Positions 56,490 to 64,000 of a DNA stretch of 64,000 nt are shown piece by piece (positions within the stretch are counted from its first letter, which is position 1; each line of letters begins with the position of its first letter). The stretch comes from Mycolicibacterium sphagni (lineage in GTDB: Bacteria; Actinomycetota; Actinomycetes; Mycobacteriales; Mycobacteriaceae). The notes below the pieces were generated by a model. That model saw only the letters and a list, made by a program, of their open reading frames with translations. It was not told the origin of the DNA and did no database searches. The stretch lies in NCBI RefSeq assembly GCF_013337765.1, contig NZ_VBSB01000035.1:620742-684741 (forward strand). The letters are read 5' to 3'. A program made the translations under genes and the position numbers.

Positions 56490-57736
56490 TGGAGGCCACC
56501 CGCCAGACCGAGGCCGTATTGCGCTGGAGCGCATCGCCATTGACCCGGGCGATCGCCACGTGCGCAGGCGTCGCGCTTGCGGTGGCGGTGATCGGGGTGC
56601 GCTGGCAGCTGATCGCGTTCGTGGCGCCCATGCTCGGCGTGCTGGCCTCGACCGGTTGGCAGCGCAAACCGACGACCGCATCGGTGCTGGGCCGCCCCGC
56701 GATCACGCGGTGTTTCGAGAACGAGTGCGTGCAGTTGCACGCCGAGCTCGCCGGGGCGTCCGCTGATGCGGTGGCGACTCTGAAAGTCAGTGCAGTACAG
56801 GGTCTGCAGATCGAGGTGATCGACGGCGATGACACGGGCGCGACCGTGTCCGCCGAGGCGCCGCGCTGGGGCCGCTACCCGCTGCGCACCCAGGTCGAGG
56901 TCGTCGCGGCCGGCGGACTCCTCACCGGCACCGCGATGATCGACGCCGCCGACCTCTTCGTCTTCCCGGTTGCGCCCCCACAGCCGACCGGCATTCCGCG
57001 AACCGAACTGCCGGACCGTCTCGGCACCCATCTCACCCGACATATCGGTCCCGGGGTCGAATTCGCCGATATCCGCCCCTACCTGCCCGGCGACCAACTC
57101 CGCGCGGTGAATTGGGCGGTCAGCGCCCGCCGCGGCAGTCTTCACGTCACCGAACGGCTGACCGACCGCGCCGCCGACGTGGTGGTGCTCGTCGATATGA
57201 GCGCGCAACCGGCCGGACCGGCGACGGCGGCCACCGAGCGGGCGCTGCGCGGCGCCACCCAGGTGGTGCAGACCGCGCTGCGCAACGGTGACCGGGCCGG
57301 CCTCGCCGGGCTCGGTGGCCGCCGGCCCCGCTGGCTCGGTGCCGACATCGGCCGGCGGCAGTTCTACCGGATCCTCGACGCCGCGCTCGGTGTGGGCAGC
57401 GAATATCAGGACACCGCAGGAACATTGGCGCCGCGGGCTGCCGTACCACCCGGTGCGGTCGTGGTCGGCTTCTCGACCATGCTCGACACCGAGTTCGCCT
57501 TGGCGCTGATCGACCTGTGCAAGCGGGGGCACACCGTCGTGGCGGTCGATGTGCTGGAGGGCTGGCCGTTCACCGACGGCGACGACGCGATCCTCGAACG
57601 GATGTGGGCGCTGCAGCGTTCGGCGATGTACCGCGACATGAAGGTGATCGGTGTCGACGTGGTGCCCTGGCCCGCGGACGTCACGCTCGATCAGGCGATG
57701 AGCCTGGTGCCCGACCGAGCCCGGCGCCCGTCATGA
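56489..57736 (+). CDS. DUF58 family protein
   Basis: A 415-residue protein with two N-terminal membrane helices (about 18-55) and a C-terminal VWA-like DUF58 domain. The hallmark is IRPYLPGDQLRAVNWAVSARR, followed by the MIDAS-like VVLVDMSAQ. It is the usual partner of MoxR. ATG 56489 (or the GTG just before) overlaps the MoxR stop. Confidence 0.88.
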   Translation: MEATRQTEAVLRWSASPLTRAIATCAGVALAVAVIGVRWQLIAFVAPMLGVLASTGWQRKPTTASVLGRPAITRCFENECVQLHAELAGASADAVATLKVSAVQGLQIEVIDGDDTGATVSAEAPRWGRYPLRTQVEVVAAGGLLTGTAMIDAADLFVFPVAPPQPTGIPRTELPDRLGTHLTRHIGPGVEFADIRPYLPGDQLRAVNWAVSARRGSLHVTERLTDRAADVVVLVDMSAQPAGPATAATERALRGATQVVQTALRNGDRAGLAGLGGRRPRWLGADIGRRQFYRILDAALGVGSEYQDTAGTLAPRAAVPPGAVVVGFSTMLDTEFALALIDLCKRGHTVVAVDVLEGWPFTDGDDAILERMWALQRSAMYRDMKVIGVDVVPWPADVTLDQAMSLVPDRARRPS

Positions 57737-58227
57737 CGCCGCGGCGGCTGGTGGCGGCGGGCTTCGGCATCGTGATGGCCGGTGCGGCCGCGGTGGGCGC
57801 CGACAGCCGAGCGCTGATCGCAGTCACGGTGGCCCTGATCGCCGTGCTGGCCGAGCTTTACCTGCGGGTCGCGGCCACCGCGGCCGTACTCGCGGTGATC
57901 TGCGCCATCGCCCTCACCGGGCCGCAACCGATGCTGGCCGCGGTGTCGGGCGTGTGCGCTGCGGCGTACCTGGTGCTGGTCCATGCCACGGTGACGCGGC
58001 CGACGGCAGTGGGGATCGCCGGCTTCGCCGCGGTCGGGATTCTGGCCACCACGTTGCCATCCGGGCTGTCGTGGCTACCGCTGATTGCTCCGGTGGCCGT
58101 CGTCGCCGTGATGGGCGTGGCGCTGAGCCCGTTCGTCGGCACTGACGACCGGGAACGGTCTGCCGAATCCACCGCGGAGCGGCCCCGAATGCAAACTGGA
58201 CTTGACAGTACAGTTTCTTCCCAGTAA
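57733..58227 (+). CDS. Small membrane protein, last gene of the MoxR/DUF58 operon
   Basis: A 164-residue hydrophobic protein with about five closely packed membrane helices and a charged C-terminal tail. No family is recognised. ATG 57733 overlaps the DUF58 stop (ATGA). The 3' end of the gene contains the inverted repeat AAACTG/CAGTTT, which may control the next gene. Confidence 0.75.
   Translation: MTPRRLVAAGFGIVMAGAAAVGADSRALIAVTVALIAVLAELYLRVAATAAVLAVICAIALTGPQPMLAAVSGVCAAAYLVLVHATVTRPTAVGIAGFAAVGILATTLPSGLSWLPLIAPVAVVAVMGVALSPFVGTDDRERSAESTAERPRMQTGLDSTVSSQ
58193..58216. promoter_or_regulatory. Inverted repeat AAACTG-N12-CAGTTT, candidate TetR operator
   Basis: Perfect 6-base arms at 58193-58198 and 58211-58216 lie inside the end of the preceding gene and about 65 bases before the peroxiredoxin-like gene. 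TACAGT (58209-58214) could be a -10 within it. The downstream TetR gene is the obvious candidate to bind here. Confidence 0.45.
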
Positions 58228-58280
58228 GCCTGGAGCAACGGTGCTCTGATCGGGAACGCCGGGAGTCAACGGGAGCAACG

Positions 58281-58835
58281 ATGCGGGTCAAGCCCGGAGA
58301 TACCGTCGAAGCCGACGAACTGCAGACCATCAAAGGTGCTGCGGTCATCCTGCCCGATCCGGAAAAGGTTGTGCACCTTCAATTTCGGCGGTTCGCGGGC
58401 TGTCCCATCTGCAACGTCCACCTGCAATCGGTGGTCAAGCGCTACGACGAGATCACGGCATCCGGCATCCGCGAGGTGGTGATGTTCCACTCCACGCGCG
58501 AAGAGCTCGAAACCTACGTCGATGACCTGCCGTTCGACCTCGTCGCCGATCCGGACCGCACGCTCTACCGGCGGTTCGGCGTGGAGAACTCGGTCCGCGC
58601 TCTGGTGGATCCGCGCTCGGTGGCGCCGGTGTTCAAGGGCCTGCTGGACCCTTCATTGGCAGGGAAGTTGCGGCTCAAGGCCGGTATGCATCGAGCCAAT
58701 GGAGGCCATCTCGGCCTGCCGGCCGATATCTTGATCGACACCAACGGCACGGTCATCGACGCGAAGTACGGCCAACACGCCGGGGATCAGTGGTCCGTCG
58801 ACGAACTGCTCCGACGCGCCGAGGCCCGACGCTGA
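58281..58835 (+). CDS. Peroxiredoxin-like (AhpC/TSA family) protein
   Basis: A 184-residue thioredoxin-fold protein. The active-site region reads RFAGCPICNVHL with a CxxC pair, placed as in the peroxiredoxin-like AhpC/TSA proteins. LPADILIDTNGTVIDAKYG is the later conserved strand. It may reduce a peroxide or act as a thiol oxidoreductase. ATG 58281 has GGGAG upstream. It is followed by an overlapping TetR regulator. Confidence 0.85.
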   Translation: MRVKPGDTVEADELQTIKGAAVILPDPEKVVHLQFRRFAGCPICNVHLQSVVKRYDEITASGIREVVMFHSTREELETYVDDLPFDLVADPDRTLYRRFGVENSVRALVDPRSVAPVFKGLLDPSLAGKLRLKAGMHRANGGHLGLPADILIDTNGTVIDAKYGQHAGDQWSVDELLRRAEARR

Positions 58836-59476
58836 GCGGCGGGACGGCCAAGTCGGCGCCGTCGACCGAACGGGGCCGGCGGGCGCGCGCCGCCATTGTG
58901 GATGCCGCCGCGGTGCTGATCTACCAACGTGGCACCCGCGCAACGAGTCTCGAAGACGTGCTCGCGGTAGCGGGTTGCGGAAAGTCCCAGCTCTACCACT
59001 ACTTCGACGACAAGGCCGAGCTCGTCGGAGCCGTCATCGACCGGCAGTTGGAGATCGTGCTCGCCGCCCAGCCCGGGCTGACGCACATCGACTCGTGGGC
59101 AACCTTGGACGCCTGGCTGGCCGGCATTGTGCGGATGCACTCGGCACCCGGCGGCCCGTTCGCCTGTCCGTTGGGCAAGTTGGCCGCCGAGTTGATGGAC
59201 GACGAAGACTTCCGGCCACTCGTCGACGCGGCGTTCGGCCGATGGGTCGCACTGCTTGCCGAGGGGCTGGGCACGATGCGGGAGCGGGGCGAGCTACGCG
59301 CCGCGGTCGAACCGGATCGGTTGGCCGCCAGTGTTATTGCGTCGCTGCAGGGCGGCATGTTGGTCGGCCGGGTGCGTGCCGACATCACCCCGATGCGCGA
59401 CGCCGTCGACGTCGCGCGGGCACAGCTTCGGCGGTGGTGTCCAGCCGCCGCCGACAAACCATCACCAACCCCATAG
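58790..59476 (+). CDS. TetR-family transcriptional regulator
   Basis: A TetR regulator with the N-terminal HTH (IVDAAAVLIYQRGTRATSLEDV, AGCGKSQLYHYFDDKAELV) and a helical ligand domain with GGPFACPLGKLAAE. The frame is open from GTG 58790, which gives 228 residues but overlaps the peroxiredoxin gene by 46 bases. The only later candidate before the HTH is CTG 58832, overlapping that gene's stop as CTGA with GAGG eight bases upstream. The next GTG would cut the HTH. It probably controls the peroxiredoxin-TetR-dehalogenase group. Confidence 0.85.
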   Translation: MVRRRTAPTRRGPTLSGGTAKSAPSTERGRRARAAIVDAAAVLIYQRGTRATSLEDVLAVAGCGKSQLYHYFDDKAELVGAVIDRQLEIVLAAQPGLTHIDSWATLDAWLAGIVRMHSAPGGPFACPLGKLAAELMDDEDFRPLVDAAFGRWVALLAEGLGTMRERGELRAAVEPDRLAASVIASLQGGMLVGRVRADITPMRDAVDVARAQLRRWCPAAADKPSPTP

Positions 59477-59493
59477 TGCAGAGGAGCACCACC

Positions 59494-60405
59494 GTGGATG
59501 TATTGCGCACTCCCGACGAACGATTCGCCGCCTTGCCCGACTTTCCTTTCGCTCCGCGCTACGTGGAGGTCGACTCCGGCGACGGCGGCAAGTTGCGTAT
59601 GCACTACCTCGACGAGGGGCCGTCCGACGGCGAGGTGGTGCTGTTACTCCACGGGGAGCCGTCATGGAGCTACCTGTACCGGCGGATGATTCCAGTGTTC
59701 GTCGACGCCGGGCTGCGTGCGGTGGCGATCGACCTGGTCGGTTTCGGGCGTAGCGACAAGCCCACCAGTCGAGACGACTACACCTATCAGGCGCACGTGG
59801 ATTGGACGTGGGCGGCGATCGAGGAGATCGGTCTTGCCGACATCACGCTGGTGTGTCAGGACTGGGGCGGACTGATCGGGCTACGCCTCGTCGGCGAACA
59901 CCCGGAGCGGTTCGCCCGGGTCGTGGCAGCCAACACCATGCTGCCGACGGGTGATCACCATCCCGGCGAGGCCTTCCTGGCGTGGCAGAAGTTCAGCCAG
60001 GAAGTGCCCCTGTTCCCCGCCGGGCAGATCGTCAACGGCGGATCCCTGTCCGCACTGTCGTCGGAGGTGATTGCGGCCTACGACGCCCCCTTCCCGGACG
60101 CCAGCTACCAGGCCGGGGCCAGGCAGTTCCCGATGCTCGTCCCGACCAGCCCAGATGACCCGGCCGCACCGGCCAATCGCGAGGCGTGGGCGGCGCTGGG
60201 ACGCTTCGAGAAGCCCTTCTTGTCAGCGTTTTCGGACACGGACCCGATTACCGGTGCGGCCGAGCCGGTGTTGCGTGCACAGGTCCCGGGCGCACGTGGG
60301 CAATCGCACGTGACGATCGTCGGCGGCGGCCACTTCCTGCAGGAAGACAAGGGCCGTGAACTGGCCGAGGCGGTCGTGACGTTCATTGGCGCCAACCCGT
60401 GTTGA
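59494..60405 (+). CDS. Haloalkane dehalogenase (Rv2296-like)
   Basis: An alpha/beta hydrolase of 303 residues that matches M. tuberculosis Rv2296 over its length. The N-terminus is MDVLRTPDERF; the oxyanion region is LLHGEPSWSYLYR, the nucleophile Asp with halide-binding Trp is in VCQDWGGLIG, and the catalytic His is in GGGHFLQED. It should cleave carbon-halogen bonds; the natural substrate is unknown. GTG 59494 has GAGGAG seven bases upstream. Confidence 0.92.
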   Translation: MDVLRTPDERFAALPDFPFAPRYVEVDSGDGGKLRMHYLDEGPSDGEVVLLLHGEPSWSYLYRRMIPVFVDAGLRAVAIDLVGFGRSDKPTSRDDYTYQAHVDWTWAAIEEIGLADITLVCQDWGGLIGLRLVGEHPERFARVVAANTMLPTGDHHPGEAFLAWQKFSQEVPLFPAGQIVNGGSLSALSSEVIAAYDAPFPDASYQAGARQFPMLVPTSPDDPAAPANREAWAALGRFEKPFLSAFSDTDPITGAAEPVLRAQVPGARGQSHVTIVGGGHFLQEDKGRELAEAVVTFIGANPC

Positions 60406-60415
60406 GACGATCCGA

Positions 60416-61351
60416 CTAGCCGACCGGAACTGCCGCTGCGGCAACCACATCGGGGGACACCACGTCGGAGTAGTGCGACGCATCTCCGGCGACGACCCTG
60501 CTGGGCTGGCCGTGCACGTCGACCGGGACGTCACCGGCCAGGGTCACCCGGCTCAGGAAGCGGAACTGGTCGTCATAGTCCGCCACGCCGTAGTGCTGGG
60601 TGGCGCGGTTGTCCCAGATCGCGATGTCGCCGAGCCGCCAGTTCCACCGCACGGTGTTCTCGAGCCGAATGATCCGGTTCTGCAGCACGGTGAACAGGCT
60701 GGCCGACTCGCTGCTGCCCAAACCGACGAATCGCTTGACGAAGTGGCCCAGCAGCAGGACCCGTCTGCCGGTCTCCGGGTGCACGCGCACCACCGGGTGC
60801 TCGGTCTCGTAGTAGGACGACTCGAATTCGGCCCGGTAGTTGCGGGTTTCGTCACTGACCGTCTTTTCGGCCTGCCCGCCCGCATAGTCGTAGAGGTTGG
60901 TGTGGGTGGCCCTCAGGTTCTCGGCGAGCGCGCGCAGCGCCTGCGGTAGCTGGTCGTAAGCGGCTTCGGTGTTGGCGAACACCGTGCTGCCGCCGTAGGT
61001 GGGCAGGGTGACTGCGCGCAGCAGCGAGGCCTTGGGCACCCGGTCGACGAACGTGACGTCGGAGTGCCAGGAGTTGGCCTGATCGAAGCGCGAATCGATC
61101 GGCAGGACGGTCTCGCCGCGCGACGTGACGGTCGGGTGCGCGATCGTCGGCACGCCCAAGAGGCGGGCGAAGGCCACCTGGCCGTCGTCATCGAGGTGAT
61201 GCTGGTCGCGGAAGAAGATGACCTTGTGTTCCAGTAGTGCCGCGCGGATCGCGTCGACAGTGTCGGGGTGCAGATCGCTGCCGAGGCGCACACCGGAGAC
61301 CGCTGCGCCGATAGTGGCGCCGAGCTTCGAAACGTCGAGGGAGTTGGACAT
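60416..61351 (-). CDS. TauD/TfdA-family Fe(II)/2-oxoglutarate dioxygenase (Rv3406-like)
   Basis: A 311-residue dioxygenase closely resembling M. tuberculosis Rv3406, an alkyl sulfatase. Iron ligands are in NSWHSDVTF (HxD) and ATQHYGV (distal His); the 2-oxoglutarate Arg is in FLSRVTL. It probably releases sulfate from alkyl sulfates, or acts on taurine-like sulfonates, for sulfur supply. ATG 61351. It is convergent with the dehalogenase gene and divergent from cobN. Confidence 0.9.
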   Translation of the reverse strand: MSNSLDVSKLGATIGAAVSGVRLGSDLHPDTVDAIRAALLEHKVIFFRDQHHLDDDGQVAFARLLGVPTIAHPTVTSRGETVLPIDSRFDQANSWHSDVTFVDRVPKASLLRAVTLPTYGGSTVFANTEAAYDQLPQALRALAENLRATHTNLYDYAGGQAEKTVSDETRNYRAEFESSYYETEHPVVRVHPETGRRVLLLGHFVKRFVGLGSSESASLFTVLQNRIIRLENTVRWNWRLGDIAIWDNRATQHYGVADYDDQFRFLSRVTLAGDVPVDVHGQPSRVVAGDASHYSDVVSPDVVAAAAVPVG

Positions 61352-61430
61352 GACCTCGATGGTCTCGGGGCACCGCCCCGCCGTACACCCTTGCGCTAGC
61401 GACGATCCGAATAGGGCGCGACGCTGGTCA

Positions 61431-61436
61431 TACGGT
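61431..61436 (+). promoter_or_regulatory. Possible -10 element of cobN
   Basis: TACGGT, 11 bases before GTG 61448, would give a leader of only about 4-5 bases. Confidence 0.4.
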
Positions 61437-61447
61437 ACGAATGGTGG

Positions 61448-64000
61448 GTGCCTCCCACCGTTTTGCTGCTGTCGACGTCGGATACCGACCTGATCACCGC
61501 CCGCGCCAGCGGCGCGGACTACCGGTGGGCCAACCCGGCGCGACTGATCGACGGTGAACTCGCCGAGCTGCTCGACGGCGCCGACCTGGTGGTGGTGCGC
61601 ATCCTGGGCGGGTATCGGGCCTGGGAAGACGGCATCGACGCGGTGGTGGCCAGCGGACGCCCGACCGTCGTCGTCAGCGGCGAGCAGGCCCCCGACGCCG
61701 ACCTGATGGAGCGCTCCACCGTGCCTGCCGGAATCGCCGTGCAGACCCACATTTATCTGGCGCAGGGCGGGACGGAAAATATGCGGAACCTCCATTCCTT
61801 CCTGTCCGACACCGTGCTGATGACCGGATTCGGCTTCAACAAGCCGGCGCTCACCCCGGCCTGGGGCGTGCTGGAGCGAGCGACTGCGACTGCCGACGGA
61901 CCGACGATCGCTGTGCTCTACTACCGCGCCCAGCAGCTGGCCGGAAACACCACCTACATCGAAGCCCTGTCCGCTGCGATCGAACAGGCCGGTGGGCGCG
62001 CACTGCCGGTGTACTGCACCTCACTACGCACGCCCGAACCCGAACTGCTGGAACTGCTCGGCACCGCCGACGCCATGGTGGTCACCGTCCTGGCCGCAGG
62101 CGGAGCCCGCCCGGCGACCGCGGGGGCAGGCTACGACGACGACACCTGGAACGTCAAACACCTTGCTGCCCTTGATGTTCCCATCCTGCAAGGGTTGTGC
62201 CTGACCAGCTCGCGGGAGACCTGGACGGGTAACGACGATGGTCTGAGCCCGCTGGATGTGGCCACCCAGATCGCGGTGCCCGAGTTCGACGGGCGCATCA
62301 TCACGGTCCCGTTCTCGTTCAAGGAGATCGACTCCGACGGCCTCATCTCGTATGTGCCCGACCCGGAGCGGTGCGCGCGGGTGGCCGGCCTGGCCGTCAA
62401 ACACGCGACCCTGCGCCGTGTCGCACCGGCGGATAAGAAACTGGCCCTGGTGTTCTCGGCCTACCCGACCAAACACTCGCGAATCGGCAACGCGGTCGGA
62501 CTGGACACCCCGGCCAGTGCCGTGGCACTGCTGCACGCGCTGCGCGAGGCAGGGTATCGCATCGGCGACATCCCCGGCGTCGATGCCTCCGACGGTGACG
62601 CCCTGATGCACGCGCTCATCGAGCGGGGCGGCCAGGACCCCGAGTGGCTCACCGACGGCCAGCTGGCCGGTAACCCGATCCGGATTCCCGCTGCGCAGTA
62701 CCGCGACTGGTTCGCGACGCTGCCCGCCGAACTGACCGACGCGATGGTCGCCCACTGGGGTCCGCCGCCGGGGGAGTTGTTCGTCGACCGCAGCCGCGAC
62801 CCCGACGGTGAGATCGTCGTCGCCGCAATCCAATCCGACAACATCGTTATCCTGGTCCAGCCGCCGCGCGGGTTCGGGGAGAACCCGGTGGCCATCTATC
62901 ACGACCCCGATCTGCCCCCGAGCCACCACTACCTGGCGACCTATTTCTGGGTGCGGCACTCCTTCGGTGCGCATGCCGCCGTGCATCTGGGCAAGCACGG
63001 CAACCTGGAATGGTTGCCCGGCAAGACGGTCGGCATGTCGGCGGCCTGCGGCACCGACGCCGCGCTCGGTGATCTGCCGCTGATCTACCCGTTCCTGGTC
63101 AACGACCCGGGGGAGGGCACTCAGGCAAAGCGTCGCGCGCACGCCACCCTGGTCGACCACCTGATCCCGCCGATGGCACGGGCCGAGAGCTACGGCGACA
63201 TCGCGAGGCTCGAACAGCTGCTCGACGAGCACGCCAACATCGCCGCGCTGGATCCGGGCAAGCTGCCCGCGATCCGCCAGCAGATCTGGACTCTGATGCG
63301 CGCGGCCAAGATGGACCACGATCTGGGCCTGGCCGAACGCCCCGAGGATGACTCCTTCGACGACATGCTGCTACACGTCGACGGCTGGCTCTGCGAGATC
63401 AAGGACGTCCAGATTCGCGACGGCCTGCACATCCTGGGTGTCGCTCCGGCCGGTGAGGCCCAACTCGACCTGGTGCTGGCCATCCTCCGGGCCCGTCAGC
63501 TCTTCGCCGGTGAACAGCATCTGCCCGGCCTGCGCCAGGCCCTCGGGCTGGCCGAGGACGGGACCGACGACCGGGTCACCGTCGACGAAGCCGAGCAACA
63601 GGCCCGCGCCCTGCTGGCGGGGCTGCAGGCCAGCGGCTGGGACGCCGGCCGCGTCGGTGAACTGACCGATGACGAGGGCGTCGCGGCGATCCTGCGCTTC
63701 GCGGCCATCGAGGTGGTGCCGCGCCTGGCCGGGACGTCCGCGGAGATCGACCAGGTGCTGCGCGCGCTGGACGGCCGGTTCATTCCCGCCGGTCCGTCGG
63801 GTTCCCCGCTGCGTGGCCTGATCAACGTGCTGCCCACCGGACGCAACTTCTACTCCGTCGACCCCAAGGCGGTCCCATCCCGGCTGGCCTGGGAAACCGG
63901 GATGGCCATGGCGGATTCGCTGCTGGCGCGCTACCGCACCGACCACGGCGACTGGCCGCGATCGGTCGGGCTGTCGGTGTGGGGCACCTCGGCGATGCGC
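61448..64000 (+). CDS. cobN: Cobaltochelatase subunit CobN, 5' part
   Basis: The large subunit of the aerobic, ATP-dependent chelatase that inserts cobalt into hydrogenobyrinate a,c-diamide. The reading frame runs open for 851 codons to the window edge (M. tuberculosis CobN has 1194 residues). Conserved blocks include TVLLLSTSDTDL at the start, SAYPTKHSRIGNAVGLDTP, VHLGKHGNLEWLPGK and NVLPTGRNFYSVDPKAVPSR. I chose GTG 61448 because the product then starts PPTVLLLS, like the homologue. It is separated from cobG by the MoxR operon and catabolic genes. Confidence 0.96.
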   Translation, partial: MPPTVLLLSTSDTDLITARASGADYRWANPARLIDGELAELLDGADLVVVRILGGYRAWEDGIDAVVASGRPTVVVSGEQAPDADLMERSTVPAGIAVQTHIYLAQGGTENMRNLHSFLSDTVLMTGFGFNKPALTPAWGVLERATATADGPTIAVLYYRAQQLAGNTTYIEALSAAIEQAGGRALPVYCTSLRTPEPELLELLGTADAMVVTVLAAGGARPATAGAGYDDDTWNVKHLAALDVPILQGLCLTSSRETWTGNDDGLSPLDVATQIAVPEFDGRIITVPFSFKEIDSDGLISYVPDPERCARVAGLAVKHATLRRVAPADKKLALVFSAYPTKHSRIGNAVGLDTPASAVALLHALREAGYRIGDIPGVDASDGDALMHALIERGGQDPEWLTDGQLAGNPIRIPAAQYRDWFATLPAELTDAMVAHWGPPPGELFVDRSRDPDGEIVVAAIQSDNIVILVQPPRGFGENPVAIYHDPDLPPSHHYLATYFWVRHSFGAHAAVHLGKHGNLEWLPGKTVGMSAACGTDAALGDLPLIYPFLVNDPGEGTQAKRRAHATLVDHLIPPMARAESYGDIARLEQLLDEHANIAALDPGKLPAIRQQIWTLMRAAKMDHDLGLAERPEDDSFDDMLLHVDGWLCEIKDVQIRDGLHILGVAPAGEAQLDLVLAILRARQLFAGEQHLPGLRQALGLAEDGTDDRVTVDEAEQQARALLAGLQASGWDAGRVGELTDDEGVAAILRFAAIEVVPRLAGTSAEIDQVLRALDGRFIPAGPSGSPLRGLINVLPTGRNFYSVDPKAVPSRLAWETGMAMADSLLARYRTDHGDWPRSVGLSVWGTSAMR

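Noticed and set aside
58202..58207. TTGACA as a -35 element
   Set aside because: The best -10 candidate (TACAGT) follows after one base, and no TANNNT lies at 16-19 bases; it is part of the inverted repeat instead.

Overview
The window is high-GC actinobacterial DNA whose gene order matches the Mycobacterium tuberculosis Rv2062c-Rv2125 region. The hisE-hisG, trmI, mpa, dop-pup-prcB-prcA, pafA-pafB-pafC, tatA-tatC, helY and cob blocks are all recognisable. Genes absent from that M. tuberculosis interval (sugar porter, extra glycosidase, MoxR/DUF58 operon, TauD and haloalkane dehalogenase genes) suggest a fast-growing Mycobacterium (Mycolicibacterium). I identified families from protein motifs and recalled homologues, not from database searches.

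Layout. 1-5.3 kb: end of a DUF222/HNH gene, a PAC2-family gene and a B12-dependent metH behind a candidate S-adenosylhomocysteine (SAH) riboswitch. 5.3-12.7 kb: a translationally coupled gnd-zwf-glycosidase operon on the minus strand, then a HAD phosphatase and a sugar transporter. 12.7-20.4 kb: a lipoprotein, hisE-hisG, a DUF4126 protein coupled to a mercuric-reductase-like flavoprotein, an ArsR-SRPBCC-flavodoxin operon, a thioesterase coupled to a RecB-like nuclease, and trmI. 20.4-31.7 kb: the Pup-proteasome locus (mpa, dop, pup, prcB, prcA), with Mtb12/LppK-type secreted proteins and duplicated membrane proteins. 31.7-41.2 kb: an alpha/beta hydrolase pair, the Pup ligase pafA, the WYL regulators pafB-pafC, the Tat translocase and the helicase HelY. 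41.3-46.7 kb: small metabolic genes (5'-3' exonuclease, thioesterase, peptidase PepE, F420-dependent reductase, SDR). 46.7-54 kb: cobalamin genes cobL-cobM-cobK, then an SOS-controlled HNH gene, then cobIJ-cobH-cobG on the other strand. 54-61.4 kb: a DUF4129/MoxR/DUF58 operon, a peroxiredoxin-like gene, a TetR regulator, a haloalkane dehalogenase and a TauD-family dioxygenase. 61.4 kb to the end: the 5' 851 codons of cobN.

Three themes link the parts. Cobalamin made by the cob genes is the cofactor of MetH, whose leader appears to sense SAH rather than B12. The Pup-proteasome system is complete: Dop deamidates Pup, PafA ligates it, Mpa unfolds targets and PrcBA degrades them; PafB/PafC are the linked DNA-damage regulators. 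Many genes (PAC2, dop, pafA, pafB, pepE, a thioesterase, cobG, the HNH gene, a VOC gene) have a TANNNT -10 element 6-7 bases before the start codon, the usual signature of leaderless mycobacterial mRNA; this also settled several start sites. I found no rRNA, tRNA, CRISPR array or insertion sequence.
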